Notes under the pieces: generated by a model
Told to the model about the DNA's origin: nothing
Database searches by the model: none
The model's input: the letters and a program-made list of their open reading frames with translations, nothing else
Part shown: piece by piece, positions 35,501 through 42,840 of the stretch
How the letters are laid out: each line of letters opens with the position of its first letter
Position numbering within the stretch: the stretch's first letter is position 1
Program-made: the position numbers and the translations under genes
NCBI GenBank assembly: GCA_964526565.1
Contig: CAZGMC010000002.1
Coordinates: forward strand, 1-64,000
DNA from: CAZGMC01 sp964526565
GTDB taxonomy: Bacteria > Pseudomonadota > Alphaproteobacteria > DSM-16000 > Inquilinaceae
Length of the DNA: 64,000 nucleotides
Reading direction: 5' to 3'

Positions 35501-35988
35501 CGGAGCTCAAGGCGCTGGGTGTGCTGCGCCGGTCCGGGACCGGGCCGGTCGACCTGCGGGTCACCGCCGGCTGGGGCCGCGCCGGGCAGAACGGCGTGAC
35601 CATGCCCGGCCGCGGCGACGCCCGCCGCCGCCCCTACAGCGACGAGGAGCGCGACGCCCTGCTGGCCGGCACCGCCGCCCTGGGCCTCGCCCCGGCCCAG
35701 GCATACGCCTGCCTGGGCGACGACTGCGTCGACGTACACCTGAATGCCGAGACCCGCTGGGCCTGCGTGCCGGCGCGGGTGTGGGCGTACACCATCGGCG
35801 GCTACCAGGTCCTGAAGAAGTGGCTGAGCTACCGCGAGCACCCCCTGCTCGGCCGCCCCCTGCACGACGCCGAGGCCGCCCATGTCCGCGACGTGATCCG
35901 CCGCCTCGCCGCCCTGCTGCTGCTGGAACCGGCCCTCGACGCCCACTACCAAGCCGTCGCCGCCGCCCCGTACTCGTGGCCGCGGTAG
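32575..35988 (+). CDS. fused restriction-modification enzyme (type IIG-like N6-adenine methylase)
   Basis: A 1137-residue single-chain enzyme. The N-terminus has a PD-(D/E)xK nuclease-like pattern: GRPDFGLYVG near residue 57 and GVIEAKPPADD near 89. A helical connector follows. The N6-adenine methylase has motif I VVVLDPCCGTGSY near residue 392 and the catalytic NPPY in VLGNPPYNGY near 518. The C-terminal part (about 700-1137) should be the target-recognition domain. GTG 32575 with AGGGAG upstream was chosen because the preceding 64 in-frame codons cross a repeat. No HsdS/HsdR, BREX or helicase genes are near. Bases 34770-35290 are far poorer in GC (one 60-base row is 35%). It is flanked by repeat copies A and B. 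Confidence 0.85.
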   Translation: MSPVRDYLREVAAIRASGGGTDEQSLYHPLQTLLNAVGATLRPKVFCVAQLADSGAGRPDFGLYVGSQLAADQAGAPLPGAVPERGVIEAKPPADDVRTWADSRQVTEYWERYRLVLVTTYRAFLIVGADQFGRRVHFESFALADSAAAFWQLAAHPGRADPTLARRFEEFLKRALLHAAQLHQPRDVAWFLASYARETLLRLEDAGATRPDGTDRLAFVREALQDALGIVFVGEEGQHFFRSTLVQTLFYGVFSAWVLWCRSDRDRSRRKGFDAQGAAWTMRLPVLRELFWQISAPGALGPLRLHEPLDWAAAMLRRVDDRAFFARFREDRAVQYFYEPFLEAFDPGLRRQLGVWYTPPEVVDYMVERVDRVLRDELGLADGLADDSVVVLDPCCGTGSYLVAVLHRIARTLRERSGDDALAGLGVKRAATDRVHGFEIMPAPFVVAHMQVAMALEDLGGPLSDERNEFASIRLTNALTGWQTGTGPGPPLPLPDLQSERDYAREIKVHEPVLVVLGNPPYNGYAGVSGSGEERALTDRYRQVRRVRRPEGQGLNDLYVRFYRMAERRIAERTGRGVVCFISNYSWLDGLSYTGMRERFLEAFDRIWIDCLNGDKYKTGKLTPEGKPDPSIFSTEYNREGIQIGTAIGLLVRTEPHDDATPAKVRFRSIWGRGKWEDLERTKDGDGVAAYDVLSPPQPLGLPLLPIGGAADCFAWPQIVDLMPSSFPGVKTSRDQFLVDIDRERLFVRVNDYFDIDKPYHDLMTKYSTVSQSTKRYDADRIRADLLEREFLCARIAKYYYRPFDVRWVLWEGTTKLLDERRADYVHNIWPGNLYLSAGQRNRKDVFYQPQVTSQIADHHIVESNVSMFPLYIDENPEDLDYAPRAIRPNVSRNAAEYCIAMGAEPVSLFFHIVAVLHAASYVSDNMAALRQDWPHIPLPSTRERLAESAALGRQVAALLDPEAPVDGVTRGTVRTELKALGVLRRSGTGPVDLRVTAGWGRAGQNGVTMPGRGDARRRPYSDEERDALLAGTAALGLAPAQAYACLGDDCVDVHLNAETRWACVPARVWAYTIGGYQVLKKWLSYREHPLLGRPLHDAEAAHVRDVIRRLAALLLLEPALDAHYQAVAAAPYSWPR

Positions 35989-36020
35989 GGCCGGCCCGTG
36001 CCCCTCGCTCACGCACCACG

Positions 36021-36110
36021 AGTTCCGTGGACACAACACTTGATTCCGATCGCACCGTGTGCCTGGTTGCACGGACATGTCACGAATAAAGTGATGTGTC
36101 CCCGGAACTC
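36021..36110. repeat. GTGTCCCC palindromic repeat, copy B (type 1)
   Basis: Left arm AGTTCCGTGGACACAACACT at 36021 and right arm AAAGTGATGTGTCCCCGGAA ending near 36108, with a 38-base centre that contains its own small hairpin (GCACCGTGTGCCTGGTTGCA). It starts 33 bases after the restriction-modification gene. The right end is amplified into the 11-bp array that follows. Confidence 0.83.
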
Positions 36111-36165
36111 CCCCGGAACTCCCCCGGAACTCCCCCGGAACTCCCCCGGGACTCCCCCGTAACTC
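36100..36165. repeat. 11-bp tandem array grown from repeat B end
   Basis: Six copies of CCCCGGAACTC (last two with one or two changes) run from the right end of repeat B to within 9 bases of the tlpA-like gene's stop codon. The unit equals the outer 11 bases of the palindrome, so it arose by local amplification of the repeat tip. Confidence 0.9.
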
Positions 36166-36173
36166 ACCGTAAC

Positions 36174-36758
<585 letters not shown>

Positions 36759-36779
36759 GATGCTTCCCTCCGCGTTATT

Positions 36780-36854
36780 CCTGTCCGGGCCGTTCCTGTC
36801 CGCGCCAGTCCTGTCCGCGCCATTCCTGTCCGGTCCATTCCTGTTCTGGCCATG
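36780..36854. repeat. 15-bp tandem array running into argH start codon
   Basis: Five 15-bp units related to CCTGTCCGCGCCATT at 36780, 36795, 36810, 36825 and 36840. The last, diverged unit ends in CCATG and so supplies the argH ATG. The array fills nearly the whole gap between the divergent tlpA-like and argH genes, leaving no ordinary ribosome site before argH. Confidence 0.9.
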
Positions 36855-38279
36855 ACCGACGATCCCTCGGATCCTTCCGGCACCGCGCCCGCAGCCGGCG
36901 CCGTCAACACCCTGTGGGGCGGCCGCTTCGCCGCCGGGCCGGCCGCCGTGATGGAGCGCATCAACGCCTCGATCGGCTTCGACCGCCGCCTCGCCGCCCA
37001 GGACATCGCCGGCTCCATGGCCCATGCCGGGATGCTGGCGAAACAAGGCATCATTTCGGCCGAGGACGCGGCGGCCATCATCGCCGGGCTCGACGCCATC
37101 GGCCAAGACATTGCCGCCGGCCGCTTCGCCTTCAAGACGGCGCTGGAGGACATTCACATGAACGTGGAGGCGGCGCTGGCCGGGCACATCGGCGAGGCCG
37201 CCGGCCGCCTGCACACCGCGCGCAGCCGCAACGACCAGGTCGCCACCGATTTCCGGCTGTGGGTGCGCGACGCCCTCGACCGCCTTGACGACGGCCTGAA
37301 GGCCCTGCAGGCCGCCCTGATCGCCCAGGCCGAGCGCCACGCCGACGCCGTCATGCCGGGGTTCACCCACCTGCAGTCGGCCCAGCCGGTCACCTTCGGC
37401 CACCACCTGCTGGCCTATGTCGAGATGGTCGGCCGCGACCGCGGGCGCGCCGCCGACGCCCGCCGCCGGTGCAACGAGTGCCCGCTGGGCGCGGCGGCGC
37501 TGGCCGGCACCTCGTTCCCCATCGACCGCGCGGCGACGGCGGCGGCGCTGGGCTTCGACCGGCCCATGGCCAACTCGCTGGACGCCGTGTCGGCGCGCGA
37601 CTTCGCCCTGGAATACCTGGCCGCCGCGGCGATCTGCGCGGTGCACCTGTCGCGGCTGGCCGAGGAGCTGGTGCTGTGGACGTCGGACCGGTTCGGCTTC
37701 GTCCGCCTGTCCGACGCCTACAGCACCGGCTCGTCGATCATGCCGCAGAAGCGCAACCCGGACGCCGCCGAGCTGGTGCGGGCCAAGAGCGGCCGCGTGA
37801 TCGGCCACCTGATCGGCCTGCTGACGGTGGTCAAGGGCCTGCCCCTGGCCTACGCCAAGGACCTGCAGGAGGACAAGGAGCCGGTGTTCGACACCGACGA
37901 TACGTTGTCGATTGCCGTCGCCGCGCTGACCGGCATGATCGCCGACCTGGCGCCGGACCGCGCCGCCATGCGCCGCGCCGCCGCCGCCGGCTTCGCCACC
38001 GCCACCGACCTGGCCGACTGGCTGGTGCGCGTGCCGGGCCTGCCGTTCCGCCGCGCCCACCACGTCACCGGCCAACTGGTGCGCCTGGCCGAGGACCGCG
38101 GCGTGGGGCTGGAGGCGCTGGCCCTGGCCGACATGCAGGCGGTCGAGCCGGGCATCACCGCCGCCGTCTACGATGTGCTGACCGTCGAGGCCTCGGTCGC
38201 CAGCCGCACCAGCCAGGGCGGCACCGCCCCGGACCGGGTGCGTGCGGCGGCGGCCGAGGCGCGGCGGCGGTTTCTTTGA
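36852..38279 (+). CDS. argH: argininosuccinate lyase ArgH
   Basis: A 475-residue cytoplasmic enzyme of the fumarase/aspartase superfamily, last step of arginine synthesis. It begins NTLWGGRFAAGPAAVMERINAS. Substrate and catalytic blocks are LHTARSRNDQVATDFRLW, GFTHLQSAQPVTFGHHLLAY, and the signature TGSSIMPQKRNPDAAELVRAK. The first 15 residues (MTDDPSDPSGTAPAA) are non-conserved. Its ATG is the final unit of a 15-bp tandem array, so translation signals are unusual. A repeat of the GTGTCCCC family begins 8 bases after the stop, separating argH from its usual followers. Confidence 0.96.
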   Translation: MTDDPSDPSGTAPAAGAVNTLWGGRFAAGPAAVMERINASIGFDRRLAAQDIAGSMAHAGMLAKQGIISAEDAAAIIAGLDAIGQDIAAGRFAFKTALEDIHMNVEAALAGHIGEAAGRLHTARSRNDQVATDFRLWVRDALDRLDDGLKALQAALIAQAERHADAVMPGFTHLQSAQPVTFGHHLLAYVEMVGRDRGRAADARRRCNECPLGAAALAGTSFPIDRAATAAALGFDRPMANSLDAVSARDFALEYLAAAAICAVHLSRLAEELVLWTSDRFGFVRLSDAYSTGSSIMPQKRNPDAAELVRAKSGRVIGHLIGLLTVVKGLPLAYAKDLQEDKEPVFDTDDTLSIAVAALTGMIADLAPDRAAMRRAAAAGFATATDLADWLVRVPGLPFRRAHHVTGQLVRLAEDRGVGLEALALADMQAVEPGITAAVYDVLTVEASVASRTSQGGTAPDRVRAAAAEARRRFL

Positions 38280-38286
38280 GGTGCGG

Positions 38287-38340
38287 GAGTTGCGGGGACA
38301 CAATACGGAACTCCGGCAATCTGCCTTCGGCGGCATGGCG
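38287..38340. repeat. GTGTCCCC repeat, copy C left half (type 2)
   Basis: GAGTTGCGGGGACACAATAC then GGAACTCCGG and a centre (AATCTGCCTTCGGCGGCATGG) similar to that of copies D-F (GCCGCCTTTGGCAGAAGG). The matching right arm is 570 bases away at 38911, so this copy is either split by an insertion or is one border of a cassette. Confidence 0.72.
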
Positions 38341-38910
38341 CCGGCTCCACCGGCCGCCCCCGATGAGCGGGACTCGCGGTCGGGGCTGTCCACAAGGGCT
38401 TTCGCGGTACAGAGACATTCGACGTGTGCCTGGAACACCCGGCACCGTGCATCGCGGCGGCTGCCGTGCACCACCGGTGCAACCAGGATGTTGCGCGACA
38501 GATCCTTGTTTTTGCGGGTTTTCCTGGTCTCGTGCATCGCCTGCATCAAAGCCGCCGGTGTTGCAGCCGGTGTTGCACCCGGCGCGGACCGGCCGTCCCG
38601 TTCCCGCGTGCCGTTGGTGCAAGTCGTTCCGTCCGTGCCGCCATCATGCGCCGCGCGCCTTCGTGCCAAACCGCCAAGGATCAAAATCCTAGCACGCGCC
38701 GCCGCCGTCAACAAGCGCGGACCTGGGACCGCCACGGCAACAAGCCCAGCCAGCCCTCCCTCAGTGTCCCGAAGCAAGACCCGGCATCGTGCCTGGGACC
38801 CTCCATGTCCCGCGAAGCGCCGCGGCCGCGGGCGGCGGGACGCCACCCCTACACTGCAGCCGCGGCCGTGGGGGACGCGGCTGCAGTGCGATGGAGGGGC
38901 GGCCATCGCG
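38341..38910. other. non-coding stretch between the halves of copy C
   Basis: 570 bases with no credible gene on either strand: the open frames here are GC-driven and show no recognisable domain or ribosome site. A perfect 12-bp inverted repeat with an 11-base loop (ACTGCAGCCGCG/CGCGGCTGCAGT, arms 38853-38864 and 38876-38887) is the only clear structure. It could be a decayed cassette gene. Confidence 0.55.
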
Positions 38911-38938
38911 GAAGCAAGTGATGTGTCCCCCTGAACTG
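38911..38938. repeat. GTGTCCCC repeat, copy C right arm (type 2)
   Basis: AAGTGATGTGTCCCCCTGAA matches the right arms of copies B, E and F (AGTGATGTGTCCCCGGA) with small changes. It pairs with the left half at 38287. Confidence 0.7.
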
Positions 38939-39015
38939 CCAAATATAAAGCACCCGGTTGTCGTTGTATTCGGCAAGTATTCAGGACATCAGCACCATTC
39001 CAGACAAGATCACAC

Positions 39016-39125
39016 CCGTCATCGCGAGCGAATCGTGGCGATCCAGTGCTGCCGCAAGCGCAATTGATGGCTTTATGAATTGGCGGCGCCGGGTCTGGAT
39101 CGCCACGCTTCGCTCGCGATGACGG
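39016..39125. repeat. palindromic MITE-like element (GTCATCGCGAGCG ends)
   Basis: Two 31-base arms, 39016-39046 and 39095-39125, are inverted copies with one mismatch. The arms start CCGTCATCGCGAGCG and end in CTGGATCGCCACG-type sequence, around a 48-base loop. The consensus resembles a short repeat I recall from many proteobacterial genomes (GTCATTGCGAGCGAAGCG...). It carries no gene. It lies inside the argH-lysA island, unrelated in sequence to the GTGTCCCC family. Confidence 0.88.
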
Positions 39126-39264
39126 TCTTATTGGAGGATATAGTCTGCAGGATGCCGAAAACCATTTCGGATACTGAAGCGGTCAACCTGTGCCATGCAG
39201 GCCCGCTTTGGCGCCAGCCGTTGCCGCCGACCGGTGACAAGGAAGGGCCGCTGGCATGCGTCCC

Positions 39265-39530
39265 TCATCCAGCGCCCGAATCCGACTGCACTGCCATTTC
39301 CCCGAAACAGGGACCCGGCACCCCCGGCCAAATACGGATGAGCCGGGAATCGGCGACCGCGGCCTGGCGATGGCGGACCGCGTTGCGGTAATCGGGGTCG
39401 CGCAGCATGGCAACGAAGGCGTCCACGCTTGGATACTCGGCGATGAAGGCCAGGTCCCACTGCTCGTCCGGTGGCCCGATCACGGTCAGTTCGGGCGTGC
39501 CGACCCACACCTGCCGGCCGCCAAGACGGA
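39265..39530 (-). pseudogene. 5'-truncated DUF1330-like gene
   Basis: The minus frame reads GRQVWVGTPELTVIGPPDE, then WDLAFIAEYPSVDAFVAML and RDPDYRNAVRHRQAAVADSR, which is the C-terminal half of a DUF1330-type dimeric alpha-beta barrel protein. The N-terminal half is missing: upstream, the frame runs straight into repeat copy D, which codes CPPNF twice. So the repeat (or the event that brought it) replaced the 5' part. An open frame from a methionine inside the repeat exists but is unlikely to give a functional protein. Family assignment is by motif recall. Confidence 0.6.
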
Positions 39531-39636
39531 AGTTCGGGGGACACAAGAAGTTCGGGGGACACAATACTGAACTATGGTAAGCCGCCTTTGGCAGAAGGTC
39601 GCCCGCTGGAGTTCAGTAATGTGCCCCCGGATCTGA
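39531..39636. repeat. GTGTCCCC palindromic repeat, copy D (type 2)
   Basis: Left end doubled (AGTTCGGGGGACACAA at 39531 and 39549), then TACTGAACTATGG, a centre GCCGCCTTTGGCAGAAGGTCGCC with internal pairing, and right arm GGAGTTCAGTAATGTGCCCC ending in GGATCTGA. It truncates the DUF1330-like gene on its left and borders the small membrane gene on its right. Confidence 0.88.
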
Positions 39637-39686
39637 CCCACCCGGCCTTTACCATGCATGCCAGCTTTGGGACCGATTAAAAAACA

Positions 39687-40115
39687 TCACTTGACGGGAT
39701 TTCGAGATTGCAAGCGCCGATTCAACAGAAATGCGGCATAAACAGCGACAAATAGGGGCGCCAGATTTAAAAACAGATCAATCGATCCTGGGCCATGAGA
39801 TGTGCCCAAGCCCGGATTGTTTAGAATGTTGATCAGCCCCGATAATCCCAACGCCACTACTAAAAGAAGAAACACGTTTATTCCGTGTCTGCCAATGCGC
39901 TTCATCCGGCCTCGTCTGGATTCATCCGCGCGCTGTCCTATCTCTTCTCGCTCAATCTCTACGGCACGTCGCATCGCTAGTTGCAAGATGCTTCGGAAGC
40001 GCTTTCGGGACATCGAAACTTCGTTCGCTGCTCCGCGCGTCGTGCTGCTGACGGACATGTCAATGTGATCTATGACTGCATCATGCGTCGTTGCACCTTC
40101 TAGGTTGCCAATCAC
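39687..40115 (-). CDS. small membrane protein of unknown function in repeat-bounded island
   Basis: A 142-residue protein I do not recognise. Residues 1-75 are soluble and charged (MSRKRFRSILQLAMRR, EIEREEIGQRADESRRGRMKR). Two membrane helices follow: INVFLLLVVALGLSGLINIL and IDLFLNLAPLFVAVYAAFLL. It ends in basic NRRLQSRNPVK. The GTG start has an unusually complete ribosome site, GGAGGTGAT, eight bases upstream. DNA here is lower in GC than the core genes. It is the only gene between repeats D and E. The layout (charged head, two-helix hairpin) would suit an effector or immunity-type membrane protein, but no function is claimed. Confidence 0.65.
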   Translation of the reverse strand: MIGNLEGATTHDAVIDHIDMSVSSTTRGAANEVSMSRKRFRSILQLAMRRAVEIEREEIGQRADESRRGRMKRIGRHGINVFLLLVVALGLSGLINILNNPGLGTSHGPGSIDLFLNLAPLFVAVYAAFLLNRRLQSRNPVK

Positions 40116-40293
40116 CTAAATCACCTCCAATTTGACCAAGTCTCTCTTGCCATTGATAAATGAGCGTCCTGAACTCATGTTCAAGACGCGGTTGTTAACG
40201 TTACCAGAAGCAAAATTGCTTTCTATGGGAACATTTTCTCTTGTCTTGGGATTTTTCGGGGCAGCCGCCATACGAGAACTCCACCCCGCCTCT

Positions 40294-40408
40294 CAGTTCA
40301 GGGGACACAATACCCAACCCTGGCAAACCGCCTTTGGCAGGAGGTGGCCACGCGGGAGTTCAGTGATGTGTCCCCGGATCTAGTGTCCCCGGATCTACCC
40401 CGGATCTA
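40294..40408. repeat. GTGTCCCC palindromic repeat, copy E (type 2)
   Basis: Left arm CAGTTCAGGGGACACAATAC at 40294, centre TGGCAAACCGCCTTTGGCAGG, right arm GGAGTTCAGTGATGTGTCCC at 40355, then two extra partial copies of the tip (GTGTCCCCGGATCTA, CCCCGGATCTA). It separates the small membrane gene from the HigBA-type pair. The rest of 40116-40477 holds no gene that I can see. Confidence 0.88.
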
Positions 40409-40477
40409 CGCACCCGCACATCGGTTGGCGAGAAACGGTACGATTGTAGCTTGGGCGGTGGCGGGTTACAGTCCGGC

Positions 40478-40756
40478 ATGATCGTCAGCTTCCGCCACAA
40501 GGGCCTCAAGCTCCTGTACGAGAAGGGCGACAGGCGGCGGGTGTCGGCCGAGATCGTGGCAAAGGTCGAGCGTATCCTGGCCCGCCTCGACGAGGCGGCG
40601 GAGCCGCGGAGCATGGACCTTCCAGGATTCCGGCTGCACCGGCTGAAGGGCGATCTGGCCAGCTCCTGGGCGGTCAGCGTTTCCGGCAACTGGCGTATCG
40701 TGTTCCGCTTCGAAGGTGCCCATGTATGCGATGTCGATCTGGTCGATTACCACTAG
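40478..40756 (+). CDS. higB: HigB-type toxin (RelE/ParE superfamily)
   Basis: A 92-residue RelE-fold mRNA-interferase type protein: MIVSFRHKGLKLLYEKGDRR, then a helix VAKVERILARLDEA, and the strand block GFRLHRLKGDLASSWAVSVSGNWRIVFRF with the C-terminal DVDLVDYH. These match HigB toxins, which cut mRNA on the ribosome. The antitoxin gene follows after 12 bases, the toxin-first order typical of higBA. The pair lies between repeat copies E and F. Start chosen at MIVSF, the usual HigB N-terminus. Confidence 0.9.
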   Translation: MIVSFRHKGLKLLYEKGDRRRVSAEIVAKVERILARLDEAAEPRSMDLPGFRLHRLKGDLASSWAVSVSGNWRIVFRFEGAHVCDVDLVDYH

Positions 40757-40768
40757 GGTGATCCTGGC

Positions 40769-41071
40769 ATGCCGATGACAAATCCGCCGCATCCGGGTCT
40801 CTCGGTGCGGCATGACTGCCTCGAACCGCTCGGCCTGAGCGTGACCGAGGCTGCGAAGAGGCTCGGTGTCAGCCGCAAGCAGCTGTCGGATGTCGTCAAC
40901 GGGCGGTCGGGCATATCCCCCGAGATGGCGATCCGCCTCGACAAGGCGTTCGGTGGCGGTGCGGACATTTGGTACCGCCTTCAGGCCGCCTATGACCTCG
41001 CGCAGGCGATGAAACATGCCGACCGGATCAAGGTCGACCGGCTGACGGTCGAAGCCGTCACCGGGCCTTGA
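40769..41071 (+). CDS. higA: HigA-type antitoxin (XRE HTH)
   Basis: A 100-residue antitoxin with a helix-turn-helix: PLGLSVTEAAKRLGVSRKQLSDVVNGRSGISPEMAIRLDKAFGGGADIWYRLQAAYDLAQA. This is the standard HigA pattern. It would bind HigB and repress the operon. ATG with AGGGTGAT upstream; a second ATG two codons on is possible. No lower-GC signature as strong as in the membrane gene nearby, so the pair may have a different origin. Confidence 0.92.
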   Translation: MPMTNPPHPGLSVRHDCLEPLGLSVTEAAKRLGVSRKQLSDVVNGRSGISPEMAIRLDKAFGGGADIWYRLQAAYDLAQAMKHADRIKVDRLTVEAVTGP

Positions 41072-41133
41072 CAGGGTGCCGGAAAGTGCTGGGGTTTTGG
41101 GGATCGCCCCAGGCCGCGGGCGCACAGGCAGTT

Positions 41134-41256
41134 CCAGTTCAGGGGACACAATACCGAACTCTGGCAAGCCGCCTTCGGCAGAAGGTCGCCACTCCGGAGT
41201 TCAGTGATGTGTCCCTGGATCCACGCCGGAGTTCAGTGATGTGTCCCCGGATCTGA
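41134..41256. repeat. GTGTCCCC palindromic repeat, copy F (type 2)
   Basis: Left arm CCAGTTCAGGGGACACAATA at 41134, centre CTGGCAAGCCGCCTTCGGCAG, and a duplicated right arm (GGAGTTCAGTGATGTGTCCC at 41196 and 41228), the inner with CTGGATCC and the outer with CCGGATCTGA. It closes the island 63 bases before the lipoprotein gene that normally follows argH. Confidence 0.9.
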
Positions 41257-41319
41257 CGCGTTGCCGCGGCGGCGCCGACGCCCTAGAACAGGGGCGTTGC
41301 CGTAAAGGGATCCTTCCCC

Positions 41320-41553
41320 ATGCCACTCGCCGTATCCCGGCTCTGCGCTCTTGCTCGTTCGGCCGTGCGCCGCACCGCCGGCACCGCCGCTGCGCCCGCC
41401 CAGCGCCCGAAGCGGGGCGCAGTGCGCCTCGTCCTGGCCGCCCTGATCCTGGCCGCCGTGCCGCTGGCCGGGTGCGGCAAGAAGCCGGGCGGCGTCACGG
41501 CGCCGCAGGGCGAGGAGAACGACACCTTCCCGCGGACCTATCCCTCCGAATGA
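41320..41553 (+). CDS. small lipoprotein (LptM/YifL-like) upstream of lysA
   Basis: A 77-residue lipoprotein: a long basic leader, hydrophobic helix LVLAALILAAVPLAG and lipobox LAGC, followed by GKKPGGVTAPQGEE and FPRTYP. The CGKKG/P-rich start of the mature part and the position before lysA match the short LptM/YifL-type lipoproteins, in E. coli an assembly factor for the LPS translocon. The stop overlaps the lysA ATG (ATGA). The leader of about 45 residues before the lipobox is longer than usual, so a later start is possible. Confidence 0.78.
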   Translation: MPLAVSRLCALARSAVRRTAGTAAAPAQRPKRGAVRLVLAALILAAVPLAGCGKKPGGVTAPQGEENDTFPRTYPSE

Positions 41554-42824
41554 GCGGCTTTCCCTGTCATGACGGCATCCTCCACGCGGAGGACGTGCCG
41601 CTGCCGGTGCTGGCCGAGGCGGTCGGCACGCCGTTCTACGTCTATTCGACCGCGGCCATCACCGCGGCCTATCACACGCTGACCGAGGCGCTGGCCGTCG
41701 AGCACCCGGTGACGCTGGCCTATGCCGTCAAGGCCAACGACAACATGGCGGTGATCCGCACCCTGGCGCGGCTCGGCGCCGGCGCCGACGTCGTTTCGGT
41801 CGGCGAGCTGCGCAAGGCGCTGGCCGCGGGGGTGCCGCCCAGCCGCATCGTCTATTCGGGTGTCGGCAAGACGCAGGACGACCTGGCCGAGGCGGTGGCC
41901 GCCGGCATCCACCAGATCAACGTCGAGTCCGTGCCCGAGCTGAAGGCGCTGAGCGCGGCGGCGGCGGCGCAGGGCCGGACGGCGCCGGTGGCGGTGCGCG
42001 TCAACCCCGACGTCGACGCCATGACCCTGGCGCAGATCACCACCGGCACCCGCGACAACAAGTTCGGCATCGACATCGAGCAGGCACCGCAGGTCTACGC
42101 CCTGGCCCGCACCCTGCCGGGCATCGACGCCTGTGCCATCGCCATGCACATCGGCAGCCAGGTGGCGAACCTGGAGCCCTATCGCCACGCCTATGGCCGC
42201 GTCGCCGCCCTGGCCCGCAGCTTGCGCGCCGACGGCTTCCCGATCAGCCGGCTCGACCTGGGCGGCGGCTTCGCCATCACCTACCGCGACGAGCCGCCCA
42301 CCGACCTGACCGGCCATGCCCGGCTGATCCGCGACGTGATCGGCCCGCTCGGCTGCCAGGTGACGCTGGAGCCGGGGCGGGTGCTGGTCGGCAATGCCGG
42401 GCTGCTGGTCACCCGCGTCATCTATGTCAAGACCGAGCTGGCCCGCGACTTCGTCATCGTCGACGGGGCGATGAACGACCTGATTCGCCCGGCCCTGTAC
42501 AAGGCCTACCACGCCATCCTGCCGGTGCGCGAGCCGCCGGCCGGCGCGCCGGTCGGCCCCTACGACGTGGTCGGGCCGGTGTGCGAGAGCACCGACACCT
42601 TCGCCGAACGGCGGCCGCTGGCGGCCCCGGCGGCCGGCGACCTGCTCGCCTTCGCCAGCGCCGGCGCCTATGGCGCCACCATGTCGTCGACCTACAACGC
42701 CCGGCCGCTGGTGCCGGAGGTGCTGGTCGACGGGCACAGGTTTGCCATTGTCCGAAAACGGCCAACATTCGAGGAGATGGTGGCGCTGGAGGCGATGCCG
42801 CCGTGGCTGGACGGCGGCGGCTGA
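41550..42824 (+). CDS. lysA: diaminopimelate decarboxylase LysA
   Basis: A 424-residue PLP enzyme (alanine-racemase-type barrel plus beta domain) making lysine from meso-diaminopimelate. The PLP lysine is in LAYAVKANDNMAVI near residue 62. Further motifs are GAGADVVSVGELRKAL, AMHIGSQV, LDLGGGFAI, LEPGRVLVGNAG, and the second-subunit cysteine motif VGPVCESTDTF. It overlaps the lipoprotein stop by ATGA and is followed after 16 bases by the TIGR02302 gene, a conserved order. Confidence 0.96.
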   Translation: MSGFPCHDGILHAEDVPLPVLAEAVGTPFYVYSTAAITAAYHTLTEALAVEHPVTLAYAVKANDNMAVIRTLARLGAGADVVSVGELRKALAAGVPPSRIVYSGVGKTQDDLAEAVAAGIHQINVESVPELKALSAAAAAQGRTAPVAVRVNPDVDAMTLAQITTGTRDNKFGIDIEQAPQVYALARTLPGIDACAIAMHIGSQVANLEPYRHAYGRVAALARSLRADGFPISRLDLGGGFAITYRDEPPTDLTGHARLIRDVIGPLGCQVTLEPGRVLVGNAGLLVTRVIYVKTELARDFVIVDGAMNDLIRPALYKAYHAILPVREPPAGAPVGPYDVVGPVCESTDTFAERRPLAAPAAGDLLAFASAGAYGATMSSTYNARPLVPEVLVDGHRFAIVRKRPTFEEMVALEAMPPWLDGGG

Positions 42825-42840
42825 CAGGGAAGGGACGGGC

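Noticed and set aside
32575..35988. type I (HsdM) or BREX PglX methylase
   Set aside because: No HsdS, HsdR or other BREX genes nearby, and the single chain carries its own nuclease-like N-terminus.
38155..38622. minus-strand frame of 155 codons after argH
   Set aside because: Cys/Gly/Pro/Arg-rich composition, no ribosome site or domain, overlaps the end of argH and repeat C.
38287..41256. CRISPR array
   Set aside because: Repeats are palindromic, irregularly spaced (0.5-1 kb) and separated by genes; no cas genes.
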